Shown: piece by piece, positions 1 through 8,463 of the stretch
How positions within the stretch are numbered: the stretch's first letter is position 1
Layout of the letters: each line of letters begins with the position of its first letter
Assembly: GCA_025765615.1 (NCBI GenBank)
Contig: JAIVFJ010000746.1
Span: 1-10,000, forward strand
Length of the DNA: 10,000 nucleotides
Direction: 5' to 3'
DNA from: Zopfochytrium polystomum
Lineage: Eukaryota; Chytridiomycota; Chytridiomycetes; Chytridiales; Chytridiaceae
Notes under the pieces: generated by a model
Databases searched by the model: none
The model's input: only the letters and a program-made list of their open reading frames with translations
Told to the model about the DNA's origin: nothing
Program-made: the position numbers and the translations under genes

Positions 1-334
1 TCTTGGGAGTCATTTTTATGTTTGGGAAATCATTTGCAACTTGTTGAACTGCTCTGACTTCTTGGGAACTGCAGAAAAATCACACCAACACGCGATGTGT
101 AGATCCACACTTTGAACTTGCGAATATGCGAACCTATTAATCAACTTCTGTTTTAGGACTACTGCAAGAAGTCTTGCAAAAAGAGGGTTACTCGAAGATT
201 CAGTCCATTTCTGTTTTTTTTTTTTTTCCTTTTTTTCTCTCTTTGCATGTTAGGTTTGCCGTTTTTAGGCTTAACCAGGGTTTGACGCGCTGGCGCTAGA
301 CGCGGACGTGTGATTTATGGGTTGTGTGCGAGAG

Positions 335-374
<40 letters not shown>

Positions 375-430
375 ATAAAAAAAATGACGAGAAGCTGTTG
401 TTTTGACTGGTGAACGGCGTAAAGGGTTTG

Positions 431-473
<43 letters not shown>

Positions 474-622
474 TGGCGCCTTTGAAACCCCGCTGCTTCT
501 GCCCAAAGCAGCGCGATGGGTAAACAGCCAAAATGGTCCATTTATTGAGTTACATAAAAGTTTCTTTTGATCCGATGCGAGACGTGATTCCCTTCGCCGC
601 CAATGATATTAATAAAAAACAC

Positions 623-623
<1 letters not shown>
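1..623. other. non-coding AT-rich 5' region
   Basis: No supportable gene lies here. The first 270 bases are AT-rich compared with the rest of the window and contain a 14-T run at 214-227. The sequence ttctgttttag at 146-156 resembles a 3' splice site, but no exon with clear coding character follows it. The apparent ORFs between 271 and 541 are translations of homopolymers (poly-Lys or poly-Phe) and are not genes. The stretch could be the promoter side of the acetyltransferase gene, since poly(dA:dT) tracts commonly exclude nucleosomes, or the edge of an unseen upstream gene. Confidence 0.5.
335..472. repeat. facing homopolymers A35 and T40
   Basis: A run of 35 A (335-369) is followed after 63 bases by a run of 40 T (433-472). 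The two runs are complementary and could pair as a long A:T hairpin. Exact run lengths are unreliable in most sequencing chemistries. The pair might mark two facing poly(A) tails of retroposed sequence, but I see no target-site duplication or recognisable element between or beside them. Confidence 0.85.
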
Positions 624-664
<41 letters not shown>

Positions 665-680
665 CACACACACGCACGCA
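624..680. repeat. (CA)n microsatellite
   Basis: A dinucleotide CA array is interrupted by a few CGCA units near its 3' end. It ends immediately before the ATG at 682, so it would lie in the 5' untranslated region or proximal promoter of the acetyltransferase gene. It reads as poly-Thr/His on one strand and poly-Val/Cys on the other, and these translations are not real proteins. Confidence 0.95.
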
Positions 681-681
681 T

Positions 682-1474
682 ATGTCCGCCCCACCACCAC
701 AGCAACCGGCCACGCCGACCGTGTCGATGCCACGACCGCTTCTTCTTCTTCTTCTTCCTACTTCCTCTTCCTCCTCCTCCTCCTCTTCGTTCACGATCCG
801 TGCGGCTCGCCCCGACGACGCCGCGGCCCTCGGCGCCATGGCCGCCCGCACCTTTGTCGCCACATTCGGCCACCTCTACTCCAGCGCCGACCTCGACGCC
901 TTTTCGCGCGCCACGTACTCGGCAGAGCGGATGCGCGCGGACCTGCTCGACCCGGACTTTTCCACCTTCCTCGCCGTGCCTCACCCTACCCCTGCTGGAA
1001 CCGGTCCCGACGACGACGACGGCCAGCGGCAGCAAGCAGCTGCCGTTCGGCTTTGGCACGGTCCGCCGGCGCAGCAGGCCCCCCGACACCGACGCCGACG
1101 ACGACGGCGACCGCAAGCGGCGGCAGCAGCAGCCACCGACGACGACGCCGCCGGTCACTTCGTCGAGATCAAGCGACTCTACGTCGACGCCACGCACCAC
1201 GGCTCCGGCGCCGGGGCGCGCGCTGATGGACGTGCTCATGGAGACGGCGCTCGCGTACCGTCCTCCTCCTTCCAACGGCGACGGCGACGGAAATCGTGCC
1301 GCCGCCGCCGCCGCCGCCGCCGCCGCCCCAACGGTCTGGCTCACGGTGTGGACGGGCAACGCGCGGGCGCGGCGGTTTTACGAAAAGTACAGGTTCTGCG
1401 AGGCGGGCGCGTGCGAGTTTGTGGTGCCGGGTATTAAGGATAGTTTGGTGTATGTGTTGAGGAGGGAGGGGTGA
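682..1474 (+). CDS. GNAT-family N-acetyltransferase, frameshifted
   Basis: This encodes a GCN5-related N-acetyltransferase, expected to transfer an acetyl group from acetyl-CoA to an amine; the substrate cannot be told. After a low-complexity start (runs of Leu and Ser from a CTT/CTC tract at 738-789), the core opens with FTIRAARPDDAAAL, typical of the first strand and helix. GFGTVR (about 1055) fits strand beta4. FVEIKRLYVDATHHGSGAG (about 1157-1215) is the family's LYV...GxGxG/A acetyl-CoA pyrophosphate loop, continued by RALMDVLMETAL. VWLTVWTGNARARRFYEKYRF near 1340-1405 is the conserved C-terminal N-x-x-A-x-x-F-Y-E-K-x-G/R-F motif. These pieces lie in two frames: frame 1 to about 1023, frame 2 to about 1130, frame 1 to about 1215, then frame 2 to the TGA at 1472. 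Two junctions fit one surplus base (near 1024 and within GGGG at 1213-1216); the middle one lacks a base. Two disordered insertions (Asp/Arg/Gln-rich, then a GCC-repeat Ala run at about 1298-1327) expand the fold. ATG 682 precedes the core; ATG 727 is an alternative. Indel error is more likely than a pseudogene. Confidence 0.82.
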
Positions 1475-1506
1475 AGAAGGGAAGGGAGGGATAGGGGGAG
1501 GAGGGG
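1464..1506 (+). other. G-run cluster, potential G-quadruplex
   Basis: Seven runs of three to five G (1464-1466, 1468-1471, 1479-1481, 1484-1486, 1488-1490, 1494-1498, 1503-1506) are separated by loops of at most seven bases. They span the acetyltransferase stop codon (1472-1474) and its immediate 3' flank on the sense strand, so the mRNA could also fold. Formation is inferred from the motif only. Confidence 0.55.
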
Positions 1507-1577
1507 AGGAACGAAGGTAGAGGAGAGAGGAGGTCAGACGATGGAGATCCACTTTTACCATAAACGAGCACAAAAAA

Positions 1578-1640
1578 GTTTTGAAACCCCGCCACGGCCG
1601 GAGTCACAGGCAAGTCTGGCCGAGGGATGGGTTTCGAAAC
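1578..1640. other. nested hairpin downstream of the acetyltransferase
   Basis: Outer arms gttttgaaaccc (1578-1589) and gggtttcgaaac (1629-1640) pair over 12 positions with one G-U/mismatch. Inside them ggccgga (1596-1602) and tctggcc (1615-1621) form a second stem with one wobble and a 12-base loop. It lies about 100 bases past the acetyltransferase stop codon, so it could be a 3'-end processing structure or a chance cruciform. It does not fit a tRNA cloverleaf. Confidence 0.4.
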
Positions 1641-1851
1641 GCATCGCCTGACGTTCTCCCTCATCTTACAAATACGAGAACATACCCGCTAGTAAGCAGG
1701 GCCAGCCAGGCCGTGGCTCCTTATAATTAGCCGCACTGTGCCAAATATCCCCCCCTCCCGTTTCCCTCGCTCAGACGTCACTTTATTTTTCTGGTTCGCA
1801 CCAAACGACGGCAGTAGCCTCCACCCTTGTCGATTGTTTCCCCCATTTGCC

Positions 1852-1854
<3 letters not shown>

Positions 1855-1889
<35 letters not shown>
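1855..1889. repeat. T35 homopolymer
   Basis: An uninterrupted run of 35 T in the intergenic region. Its length is comparable to the two runs at 335-472, so long poly(dA:dT) tracts are a habit of this genome. The exact length should be treated as uncertain. Confidence 0.9.
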
Positions 1890-1890
<1 letters not shown>

Positions 1891-2280
1891 GGCAATAATT
1901 TCGCCATCCTTTTGGCAAGTGTAAAAGAAAGTGATAGCGAGTGTTCCGACAGAGAGAGTCTGAGAGAGACTAAACGGAGAACACGGTTTACATTGCGCTG
2001 CAGCTCTTCGCCGCCTTCACAGCTCGCCCACCAATTGTGGCTCACAATCTCGGCCGCTTCTGGCGATGCCTTCATTGTCTGCTGTCGCATTACAAAAAAT
2101 GTTGTTGTGCGACGACGACGCGGAGAAGCCCTCGCGGAAGTTTCGCCGTGGGCTCGCTCCCGCCTCCATCCGTTCCCTCCCTCCCTCCCTCCCTTCTCTC
2201 CCTTCCCTACTCGACTCTAGTCACGCAAGAACGATCTACCTACATGGAGGCTTGTTGTTCTCGCTTCCAGCACAGCCAAA

Positions 2281-2287
2281 TATAAAT
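2281..2287 (+). promoter_or_regulatory. TATA-like element
   Basis: TATAAAT occurs in a locally less GC-rich context, about 300 bases upstream of the ATG at 2591 and just before the GA array. It is a plausible core promoter for the plus-strand gene at 2591, although the distance means the GA array would then be transcribed as 5' leader. It is a single short motif, so confidence is low. Confidence 0.25.
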
Positions 2288-2344
2288 GCGGCACGGAGTT
2301 CGGCTTGCATTGGGACATTGAGGGCGAGAGTGAGCATGATAGAG

Positions 2345-2506
<162 letters not shown>

Positions 2507-2590
2507 CGAAAGCCGCGCATTTGCGAGGGGACGCAAGGTATAAGCTCTCCAACGGCCCCTAGTTTCCTTCAATAATTACAACAGTGGTCG

Positions 2591-3851
2591 ATGCCTGCGC
2601 ACAGCAGCCCCCGTTGTCGGTCAACGCTCTCCCACCCCTCTCTTTTTTTCCACTGTTCCTCCTCCTCGTCCAAGTCCTCGTCCTCGTGCTCCTCGCAGAT
2701 CTCGTTCCCGCTGGTGCCCACGTCAGAGACTGCCCACGCACTCGTCCCAGGCAGTCAACATTAACAACAACTACACCACCACAACCGCTGCAACAACGAA
2801 CTCCGCATCGCCCCTCATATCCTTCTCACACTCATCGTTGTTTACGGCCATGTCCACCCCACCAGCCTCACCGCCAGAGCCTTCGCACATGCACCGCCCG
2901 CAAACACGGGCCGTCAACCTTTCCGCCTGGCACACTCCCCAAATGAGACGGCGGTTTCTCCGAACCCGCCAGGTCGCCGGGAACAAACCCGTCCTTTGAA
3001 AACATGAAATGGACACCAACAGTGAGGGGAACGGCTTCCCCGCTCCACCAACGTTTCCACAGTGTCGTCTATGTCGTCGGCTGAGCGGTCTCGGCACCAC
3101 TCCCCACCGCACCAAGGGCCCCAGGCAGAGCAGATTCCGCTGGCCTCCATCGAGGACGCTCCACGCGCTCGAGCCTGTGAGACACCGCTTCCGAACTGTC
3201 TTCGACGACGCAAACAACATTCAAAGCGCGCTGCGTCGTCCGCCACGCCCTCCGCACCTCGCTGCAATTCGACCGCCTACCACATCGAACCGCCATCCTT
3301 GGCTACAGCCCCAACCACGCCGTCGTCGCTGCGTCGGGTTACCCCATCACATCAAGATCACCTACCGTGACACCGAGCGCCGCGATGGCGACGCCTGCCC
3401 GCCGCCGCCGCGGCTGCAACGGAGATGTGCGGGTGCTAAGTGCACTGCAGCGGGAACTCACGCAACCGAACATGCTGCATGCCCTTGACGAGTGGCAGGA
3501 CAAGGATAACTACTACGCGGCAACGGACATGGTGGCTCTCGCTCGTCGTCTATCTGACAACCCGCCCGCCGCGACGGACAATCCTTTGGCGTTTTGCGAC
3601 AATTTTGAGGGCAGGATCGGAAAGGTGGCACCACGCACCAGAAGCAGTGCCGGCGCAAGACGGACGGGCCGAAGAGGACGACAACGTCGATGACGGACGA
3701 CTTCGGACCTGCTGGCAGCGCCGTATGTGTCAGGGGGAGCGACGGCGCGTCTCCGTACGACGCGGCGTGGGTGGCGTCAACGTGCCGCAGCTTCGACCGA
3801 CGAGGACCGTGGTGTGACGGTTGCTGGAAAAGCGAGAGAGACAGAGCGTGA
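2591..3851 (+). CDS. unrecognised protein, Ser/Pro-rich N-terminus, frameshifted
   Basis: I do not recognise this protein. Coding character (high third-position GC, ordinary amino-acid composition) passes between frames. A Ser-rich start runs from ATG 2591 to about 2755. A Thr/Asn then Pro-rich stretch follows from about 2755 to 2940 (PPASPPEPSHMHRPQTRAV). Next are a short frame-2 piece (ETAVSPNPPGRREQ), a frame-1 piece near 3000 (FENMKWTPTVRG), and frame 2 again to about 3175 (MSSAERSRHHSPPHQGPQAE). The strongest block is frame 1 from 3181 to about 3690, open for 170 codons. It includes FDRLPHRTAILGYSPNHAVV and then a likely helical segment with LSALQRELTQPNMLHALDEW and DNYYAATDMVALARRLSDNP. 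The tail may move to frame 0 from 3624, with QCRRKTDGPKR and ending at TGA 3849-3851; frame 1 would instead stop near 3693. The N-terminal half looks disordered and the middle folded. No signal peptide, membrane segment or intron is clear. Start and C-terminus are both uncertain. Confidence 0.5.
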
Positions 3852-4322
3852 AAGAAAGAAAGTGAAAAAGAGACACAGAGAGTGCAAGGGAAATGAGAAA
3901 GGGAAAAGGGGAGGCTCGCTGTGCGCAACAGAAAGGGGGCCGCAAAGAAAGGGTAACGACGAAAAGTCACGAGAAAGCCACAGCCACGCACTACCACCCG
4001 CGACCCGCAATGCGCCACACGGCCAACGCCTGGAAGTCAGAGAAAAAAAAAAAAAAAAGTGAGAAAGAGGAAGGGGGGAAAGGAAACAGGAAGAGAGAGG
4101 TTAGGGTCACGAAGGAGAGAGGTGCAAGAGGAATAACAAACGCCCGCCACCGTCATCACAACACATCCGCCATTTCATCACCGCATGTGCGCACCTCGGA
4201 GGAAGAGGGCTCGGCGGGGGAGGGAGTGAGATGCAGGTGCATCGCTCGGCCGCTGTTTGAGTTACGTGAAGTCACTCCCTTTGCGCACCTGAGGAGAAAC
4301 GCCAACGCAGGAGAATGTCGTC
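3852..4322. other. purine-rich intergenic spacer
   Basis: No supportable gene. The plus strand is rich in GA/GAAA-type purines and has an A16 run at 4043-4058. Read on the minus strand, the stretch from about 3900 to 3827 ends in cgcttttccag after a long pyrimidine tract and so resembles a 3' splice site. The minus-strand ORF beyond it overlaps the better-supported plus-strand gene. Confidence 0.5.
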
Positions 4323-5109
4323 CCTGAGTGAAGTGGACAAAAGCATGAGAAAGACGATGACGGCAACAATCACACCGCTGCGGGGTCCCCTACAGTGGGT
4401 GAGTGGGTAGGCGGGCAAACGCACCTGTCGCATTGCAGTCGAGCTTGTCCTAATGTTCTGATGGGAGTTGGAAGGGTGCGCAGGCTGAACTTTCATCTTG
4501 GGTGAAGAGAAAAAGTGATGTGGGTGGCGAGTACATGTCCAATCAACGAGAAGGGACCCCTCCCTCTCCCCTAGCCCAACGAGTCACAGCATGAGAATTG
4601 CAGATGGGGGAGGAGGCAGACAAAGGAGATGCACGCTGCAACTTTCAAGTCGTCCCACAGGCCCTTAACGTATCACACTGAAAAGCCTGTGCGAGCGTCC
4701 CGTCTACAGCTGCGTCACACCCCCTCTATCCAACAACCTTCCCAAGAGCAAACTCATTAGTGTTTCATGGGTTTCGTGGAGAATCCAGAAGAGCTCAAAC
4801 TGGGAAGAAAGAAAAAAAAAAAAAAAATAGAAAAAAAAAAAAGGCGAACTTGCCCAGACGAGCTGCGGCCCGACCCAGAACACTCCGTGCGCGCAATGGT
4901 GCTGGAAATCAGCTTGCTGTACCAGGCTGCGGGCCGGGCACGCTGGCAAGCACGGCGTCGAGGCGGAGGCGGAAGCATTCGCACGCTCTGGAAAGGCAGG
5001 ATGACATTGAGGGGGGTGAAGAAAGGAATGAGTCCCAGTTAGTTCTTTTGTGTGGGTTGGGAGTGTTGTCCTCGGGAATCGATCAGGAAGGGGGCAACGA
5101 ATGTGGATC

Positions 5110-5133
5110 GGGGAGGGATGGGGAGGGGGAGGG
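5110..5133 (+). other. compact potential G-quadruplex
   Basis: Five G runs (5110-5113, 5115-5117, 5120-5123, 5125-5129, 5131-5133) are separated by one- or two-base loops, a classic strong quadruplex motif. It lies inside the segment found only in repeat copy 1. Formation is inferred from the sequence alone. Confidence 0.6.
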
Positions 5134-5486
5134 AATCAATGGGGACATCTGCAGAGCATGGGGGCATCGAGAATGCCCGATTGGGAATGGGGGGTGGCGG
5201 GTTTTCAGGGGAAGGAAAGGGCAACCTTGCGTTGGGGGAGCACGCGATTTGGGCCCGACCAAGCAAAGAGGGTTGTTGCGATTTGGCGCGGCACGATCCC
5301 GAGCCCACCCTGGTGTTGGGGCGGCCCCCACCATCACCGTACCACCGCACATCGCCTTCCACCAGCACACAAATGGGGAGGATCGTAATCCTCTGCACGA
5401 TGAACTCGCGCATGCAATGGCAGGAATGATACGTCGCGTCATCAGGTCATCATCAGCGGGCAGGGGGAGGAGAGCGTTGGTGGGGT

Positions 5487-5512
5487 TCATCATCGTCATC
5501 GTCATCGTCATA

Positions 5513-5546
<34 letters not shown>

Positions 5547-5580
5547 ACATCATCATCATCATCATCATCGTCGCCGTCAT
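5487..5580. repeat. (CATCGT)n / (CAT)n microsatellite
   Basis: A hexanucleotide CATCGT array with one CATAGT variant passes into CAT triplets. Copy 2 of the long repeat has only a short CAT run at the equivalent place (about 9549-9565), so the hexamer arose or expanded in copy 1 or contracted in copy 2. Ile-Val, Met-Thr and poly-Met translations here are artefacts. Confidence 0.9.
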
Positions 5581-5592
5581 TACGATTGCTCC

Positions 5593-8463
5593 TTACCTAA
5601 GGTTGGGGTTCTGGGGCAGTGACGCGCGGCATTTGCGATGGTGGTGGTGGTTGTTGGAAGGGAAGGCGATGGCGGCGTGGGTGGCGGGTTTGGGTGGTTG
5701 GTTGTGGTGGTGGTTGGTGAAGTTTTTGTTGAAATTCACGGTCGATGGCGTCGTGGGTGGTTGCTGTGGTTGCGGGTTGTGTGGCGAGCTTGGCAATTTT
5801 CGCCCCTCGAGCTGCGCACGCTCCGCGTCCGCGTCGCGCCGCGCCGTCTCGAGGCTGGCTTCGAGGTGCTCGATGCGCGCCGCGGCGTCTCCGGCTCCAA
5901 TCCCGCCGACACCCATCATCCCGATCGCGCCGCCCACGCCGACGCCCATGCCAACACCGACACCGACGCCCACTCCACCACCGCTCCCGCTGCTGCCGCC
6001 GCCGCCACCGCCGCCAGGACCGTGCTGGTGGGCTTTGAGCGCGGCAATGTCGCGCATCAGCGCCTCGATCCGGAGCTTGGATTTTTGGCTGGTTTCCAGC
6101 AGCTGGCTGCGGAGAATGCCTTGTCCTCGCCGACGAGCTTTTCGTTTTTCCGTTTGATACTTTTTTTTGTGACCAAGCGAGAGCGAGGAGTTGGAAGGGT
6201 GGGGGTGCGGTAGGCGCGTTAGTGAGCAGCTGACTAGATAAAAATATAGTCGGGGATGCGACGCGAGGATTGTGACGCAGGTTCCTCCATCACGTTCCTC
6301 AAACCCATCCCCGGCGCGGCGTAGAAGAAGAAAAAAAACACCAAGAAAACAAGACCACTCACGCCCTTGATCAACACCTCCTGCTCCTCGACCTCTTTCA
6401 TAACCCTCTCGACCTCCTCCTTGGACGCCAAGCCGCCCCCACGCCCCGCCCGTCGCCAAACAACCTCCCGCGCATCTGCATCTCGCGCTCCTCGCGCTCC
6501 ACAGCCGCCTTTGCAACCTCGTCCTGCAGCGCGGCGCGCAGCGTCTCCAGCGCCACCACGTCGGCACGGTACCGGTCGCGCTCGGCCTCCGTCGCTACCA
6601 GCTGCTCCCGCAGCCGCGCGTTCTCGGCGCGCGCCGACGCCAGCGACGAGCGGAGGTCCGCGAGCTCGGCGGCGGCGACGGCTACGGCAGCGGCAGGGTC
6701 GGGCTCGGCTGCGGTGTGAACGGTGGGTGTGGACCATGCAACGGCCGCCGCGCGCGCTGGCGACGCTGGCAGTCGCGGGTAGCGAGTCGCCCGTGCGGCG
6801 AAGCCGACTTTGCGCGCAAGCCGCCACCCCCACCACCCGCCCCACCGCGAGGCGGCGACGGCTGCAGCAGGATGGGACCGTCCGCCGACTTGTTCCGGCG
6901 GCAGGCGGCGGCAGCGACCGGCGCGCGGGGCTGACGGACGGTTTCCCTAGGCCCGGCCCGCGTGCGCCGCCGCCGCCGCCGCCGTCGGTTTGGCGCGCGG
7001 ACGGCGACGAGCCTCGTGGCTGGTGGCGCCGATACGATGTCGTCTCTGCGGCGGGAAGCCACCCCCGCCGCCGCAAGCTGCCGCAGATGCAAGGAGCGCG
7101 CGCCGCCTTCCCCCGCGCGCGTGGGCGACGCGCCGCGCCTCTGCGCGCCGTGTTGGCCCGCTTCAGAGCCATCTCTTTTTTCGCAGCAACCGACGACAGT
7201 GGCAGCTTTCGATCGTCGGTGGTGTGTGGCGGTGACGCACCGGCGCGCCTGCTCTGAGGAAGCGGCGGTGGTGCTCGGCTCGAACTTGCGCGCGGAGAAG
7301 GAACAGGGAGGTTTGAGAGTGGCTGCTGGTGGTGCCGGATAGCAGATTTCGGCATTCCGCCGCCGCCGTCGGCCTCGTGGGGCGCCGACGTGGCCCCCCA
7401 GCGTACCGCGACGCACCGGCGGCGCCCATCAGCTCGTCCATGTAGTCCGAAAACGTCCGAAACACTTGCGCCGGCTGCGGCTGCTCCTCTTCGGGTTGGA
7501 CGAGCGACCTTTGCGGCGCTCAAATTGAAAGCCGGAAGCGCGCCGCCGTCGGCGGCGGGCGGCGGCGGCGGCGGCGTTGATTGCGGGGAGGCCCCGGGCG
7601 AATTGCGGAACCTTGCTTCGCCAAGGCCCAGGCTGGCCCCCGATGATCTCTGCAATTGTAGGGGCATCGTGGGAACGCCAACGACGACGCGGTGCCGACA
7701 CTCACGTCCGTCGCTTGAATAGGCGACAAAGCCGCCTCTGCGACCAGCCTGTCCGCAGTCCGCCAGCAGGAGGGATCCTCGCGTTTTTCATCTGGCAGGA
7801 GGAGGTGGGGTGGGGGGTGTTGCTTATTGGATCAGGTTGATGCGAACATGCAATCGAAGTTCGCAGCAGAAAAACTCACCTTCATCCTCGACAAAGTCCG
7901 AAGCACCGTGCGGCCCGCCGACTCTCTCCAAATCCTCAAAGAACCTGCGCTGGTCGACCCTCGGTGGTGTCGGCCAGATCCGCCAGCGACGACTCGACGA
8001 CCGACTCGGACCGCGCCACAGCCGCCGCCGCCGCCGCCGAGCTGTAGTCAGCGTAATCGTCGTCGACAAGGCCCACCGCGGCAGGGCCTCGCTCTTCCGC
8101 ACAACACCCAGCGGAGAGTTCAGCGCCGGTGGCGCCGACGACAACGACAGTGCCCCAGACGGGCTTGATGTGCCGACGACGAGTGCTGCGCCGACGGAGG
8201 GGGCGGCGGCGGCGGGGACCCTGGTCGACGTCGATCGAGTCGAACGAGTCGTCCGAGTAGCAGTCCGCGCCTGCGGACGTGGCGTGACTCGGAGCGGACG
8301 GCGCGGGGCGGGGGTGGGGTGAGCGGCGGGACAGCAGGAGCCAAAGCGATGGCGGCCGCGGCGACTGCGGCGGCTGCGACGACGGGGCTACCGCTTCGGC
8401 CTTCGGCATCCGATTGCCATCGCCCGGACGCGGATTCGCTGAAGCGGGCGCCGATGTCGTCAT
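5593..8463 (-). CDS. multi-exon coiled-coil protein, possibly CEP162-like
   Basis: Exons, with frameshifts inside: 8463-7880, 7791-7706, 7649-6363, 6159-5593. The N-terminus (ATG 8463) is low-complexity, with an acidic CYSDDSFDSIDVD patch and FEDLERVGGPHGASDFVEDE before intron 1. Splicing gives DEKREDPSCWRTADRLVAE, then QATD|RSSGASLGLGEARF. A Pro/Arg-rich middle (with FRTFSDYMDELMGAAG near 7460) leads to a clear coiled coil at about 6667-6363: ELADLRSSLASARAENARLR and EEVERVMKEVEEQEVLIKG. Intron 3 joins this to GYQTE and, after one apparent surplus A, ENEKLVGEDK, then LLETSQKSKLRIEALMRDI. A Gly/Val-rich linker (about 6030-5905) and a second short coil (RIEHLEASLETARRDADAER) follow before a Pro/His/Asn tail ending at TAA 5595-5593. 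The spliced segment L-I-x-G-Y-Q-x-E-N-E-K-L is what I associate from memory with CEP162, a centriole/ciliary transition-zone protein; no alignment was run. About 800 residues would be shorter than animal CEP162 (roughly 1,400), and the tail lies in repeat copy 1, so truncation is possible. An upstream 5' exon is also possible. Coil calls are firm, identity is not. Confidence 0.65.
6160..6362 (-). other. intron 3 of the coiled-coil gene (203 bp)
   Basis: The donor GGC|GTGAGT follows 6363. A branch-site-like CACTAAC lies near 6218. The acceptor is taken as the AG after an eight-A run, ending at 6160. Phase 0 splicing joins LIKG to YQTE within the coiled coil. The stretch has in-frame stop codons in alternative readings and no coding character, as expected of an intron. 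The A-rich sequence just before the acceptor AG is atypical. Confidence 0.65.
7650..7705 (-). other. intron 2 of the coiled-coil gene (56 bp)
   Basis: The minus-strand donor GAC|GTGAGT follows 7706, and the acceptor ATTGCAG ends at 7650. The phase is 0 and joins QATD to RSSGASLGLG in an open frame. The intron is short but within the range of compact fungal introns. Confidence 0.7.
7792..7879 (-). other. intron 1 of the coiled-coil gene (88 bp)
   Basis: On the minus strand the donor is GAAG|GTGAGT at 7880/7879. The acceptor is CTGCCAG|AT at 7792/7791, after a C-rich pyrimidine stretch. The split codon G|AT restores Asp, giving an unbroken acidic-to-basic segment (FVEDE-D-EKRED). Agreement of donor, acceptor and phase supports it. 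Confidence 0.75.

Larger units (their letters stand above)
4323..5670 (+). repeat. long direct repeat, copy 1
   Basis: This matches 8501-9637 in the same orientation. Shared blocks are 4323 to about 4990, a segment around 5010-5045, 5240-5480, and the right end at about 5575-5670. The first 480 bases align almost throughout, with the differences largely single-base insertions or deletions. Each copy holds a central A-rich tract (here about 4806-4843). Copy 1 has about 190 extra G-rich bases (roughly 5055-5240) and a hexanucleotide expansion (5487-5580). No terminal inverted repeats, LTR structure, target-site duplication or transposase is visible. The right end overlaps the last codons of the minus-strand coiled-coil gene. 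Confidence 0.9.

Noticed and set aside
271..541. Minus-strand ORFs with long Lys and Phe runs
   Set aside because: They are read through the A35 and T40 homopolymers and have no coding character on either side.
1578..1650. tRNA-like segment (ggccgag and gtttcgaaac motifs)
   Set aside because: The arms pair as one long nested hairpin, not as a cloverleaf, and no acceptor stem or anticodon arm can be placed.
3458..4018. 186-residue minus-strand ORF opposite the unknown plus-strand gene
   Set aside because: The plus frame 3181-3690 has better codon composition, and the N-terminal part of this ORF is a translation of low-complexity pyrimidine sequence.
4101..4106. Telomere-type TTAGGG
   Set aside because: A single unit, not an array.
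5487..5580. CRISPR-like array
   Set aside because: It is a simple hexanucleotide/trinucleotide microsatellite without unique spacers.
4760..6157. 465-residue plus-strand ORF
   Set aside because: It consists of poly-Lys, Ile-Val hexamer repeats and the antisense of the coiled-coil exon; the minus strand there has convincing heptad-like coding.
6367..7257. 296-residue plus-strand ORF, Arg/Ala/Pro-rich
   Set aside because: It is a GC-rich antisense shadow of the coiled-coil gene; the minus strand gives phase-consistent introns and heptads.
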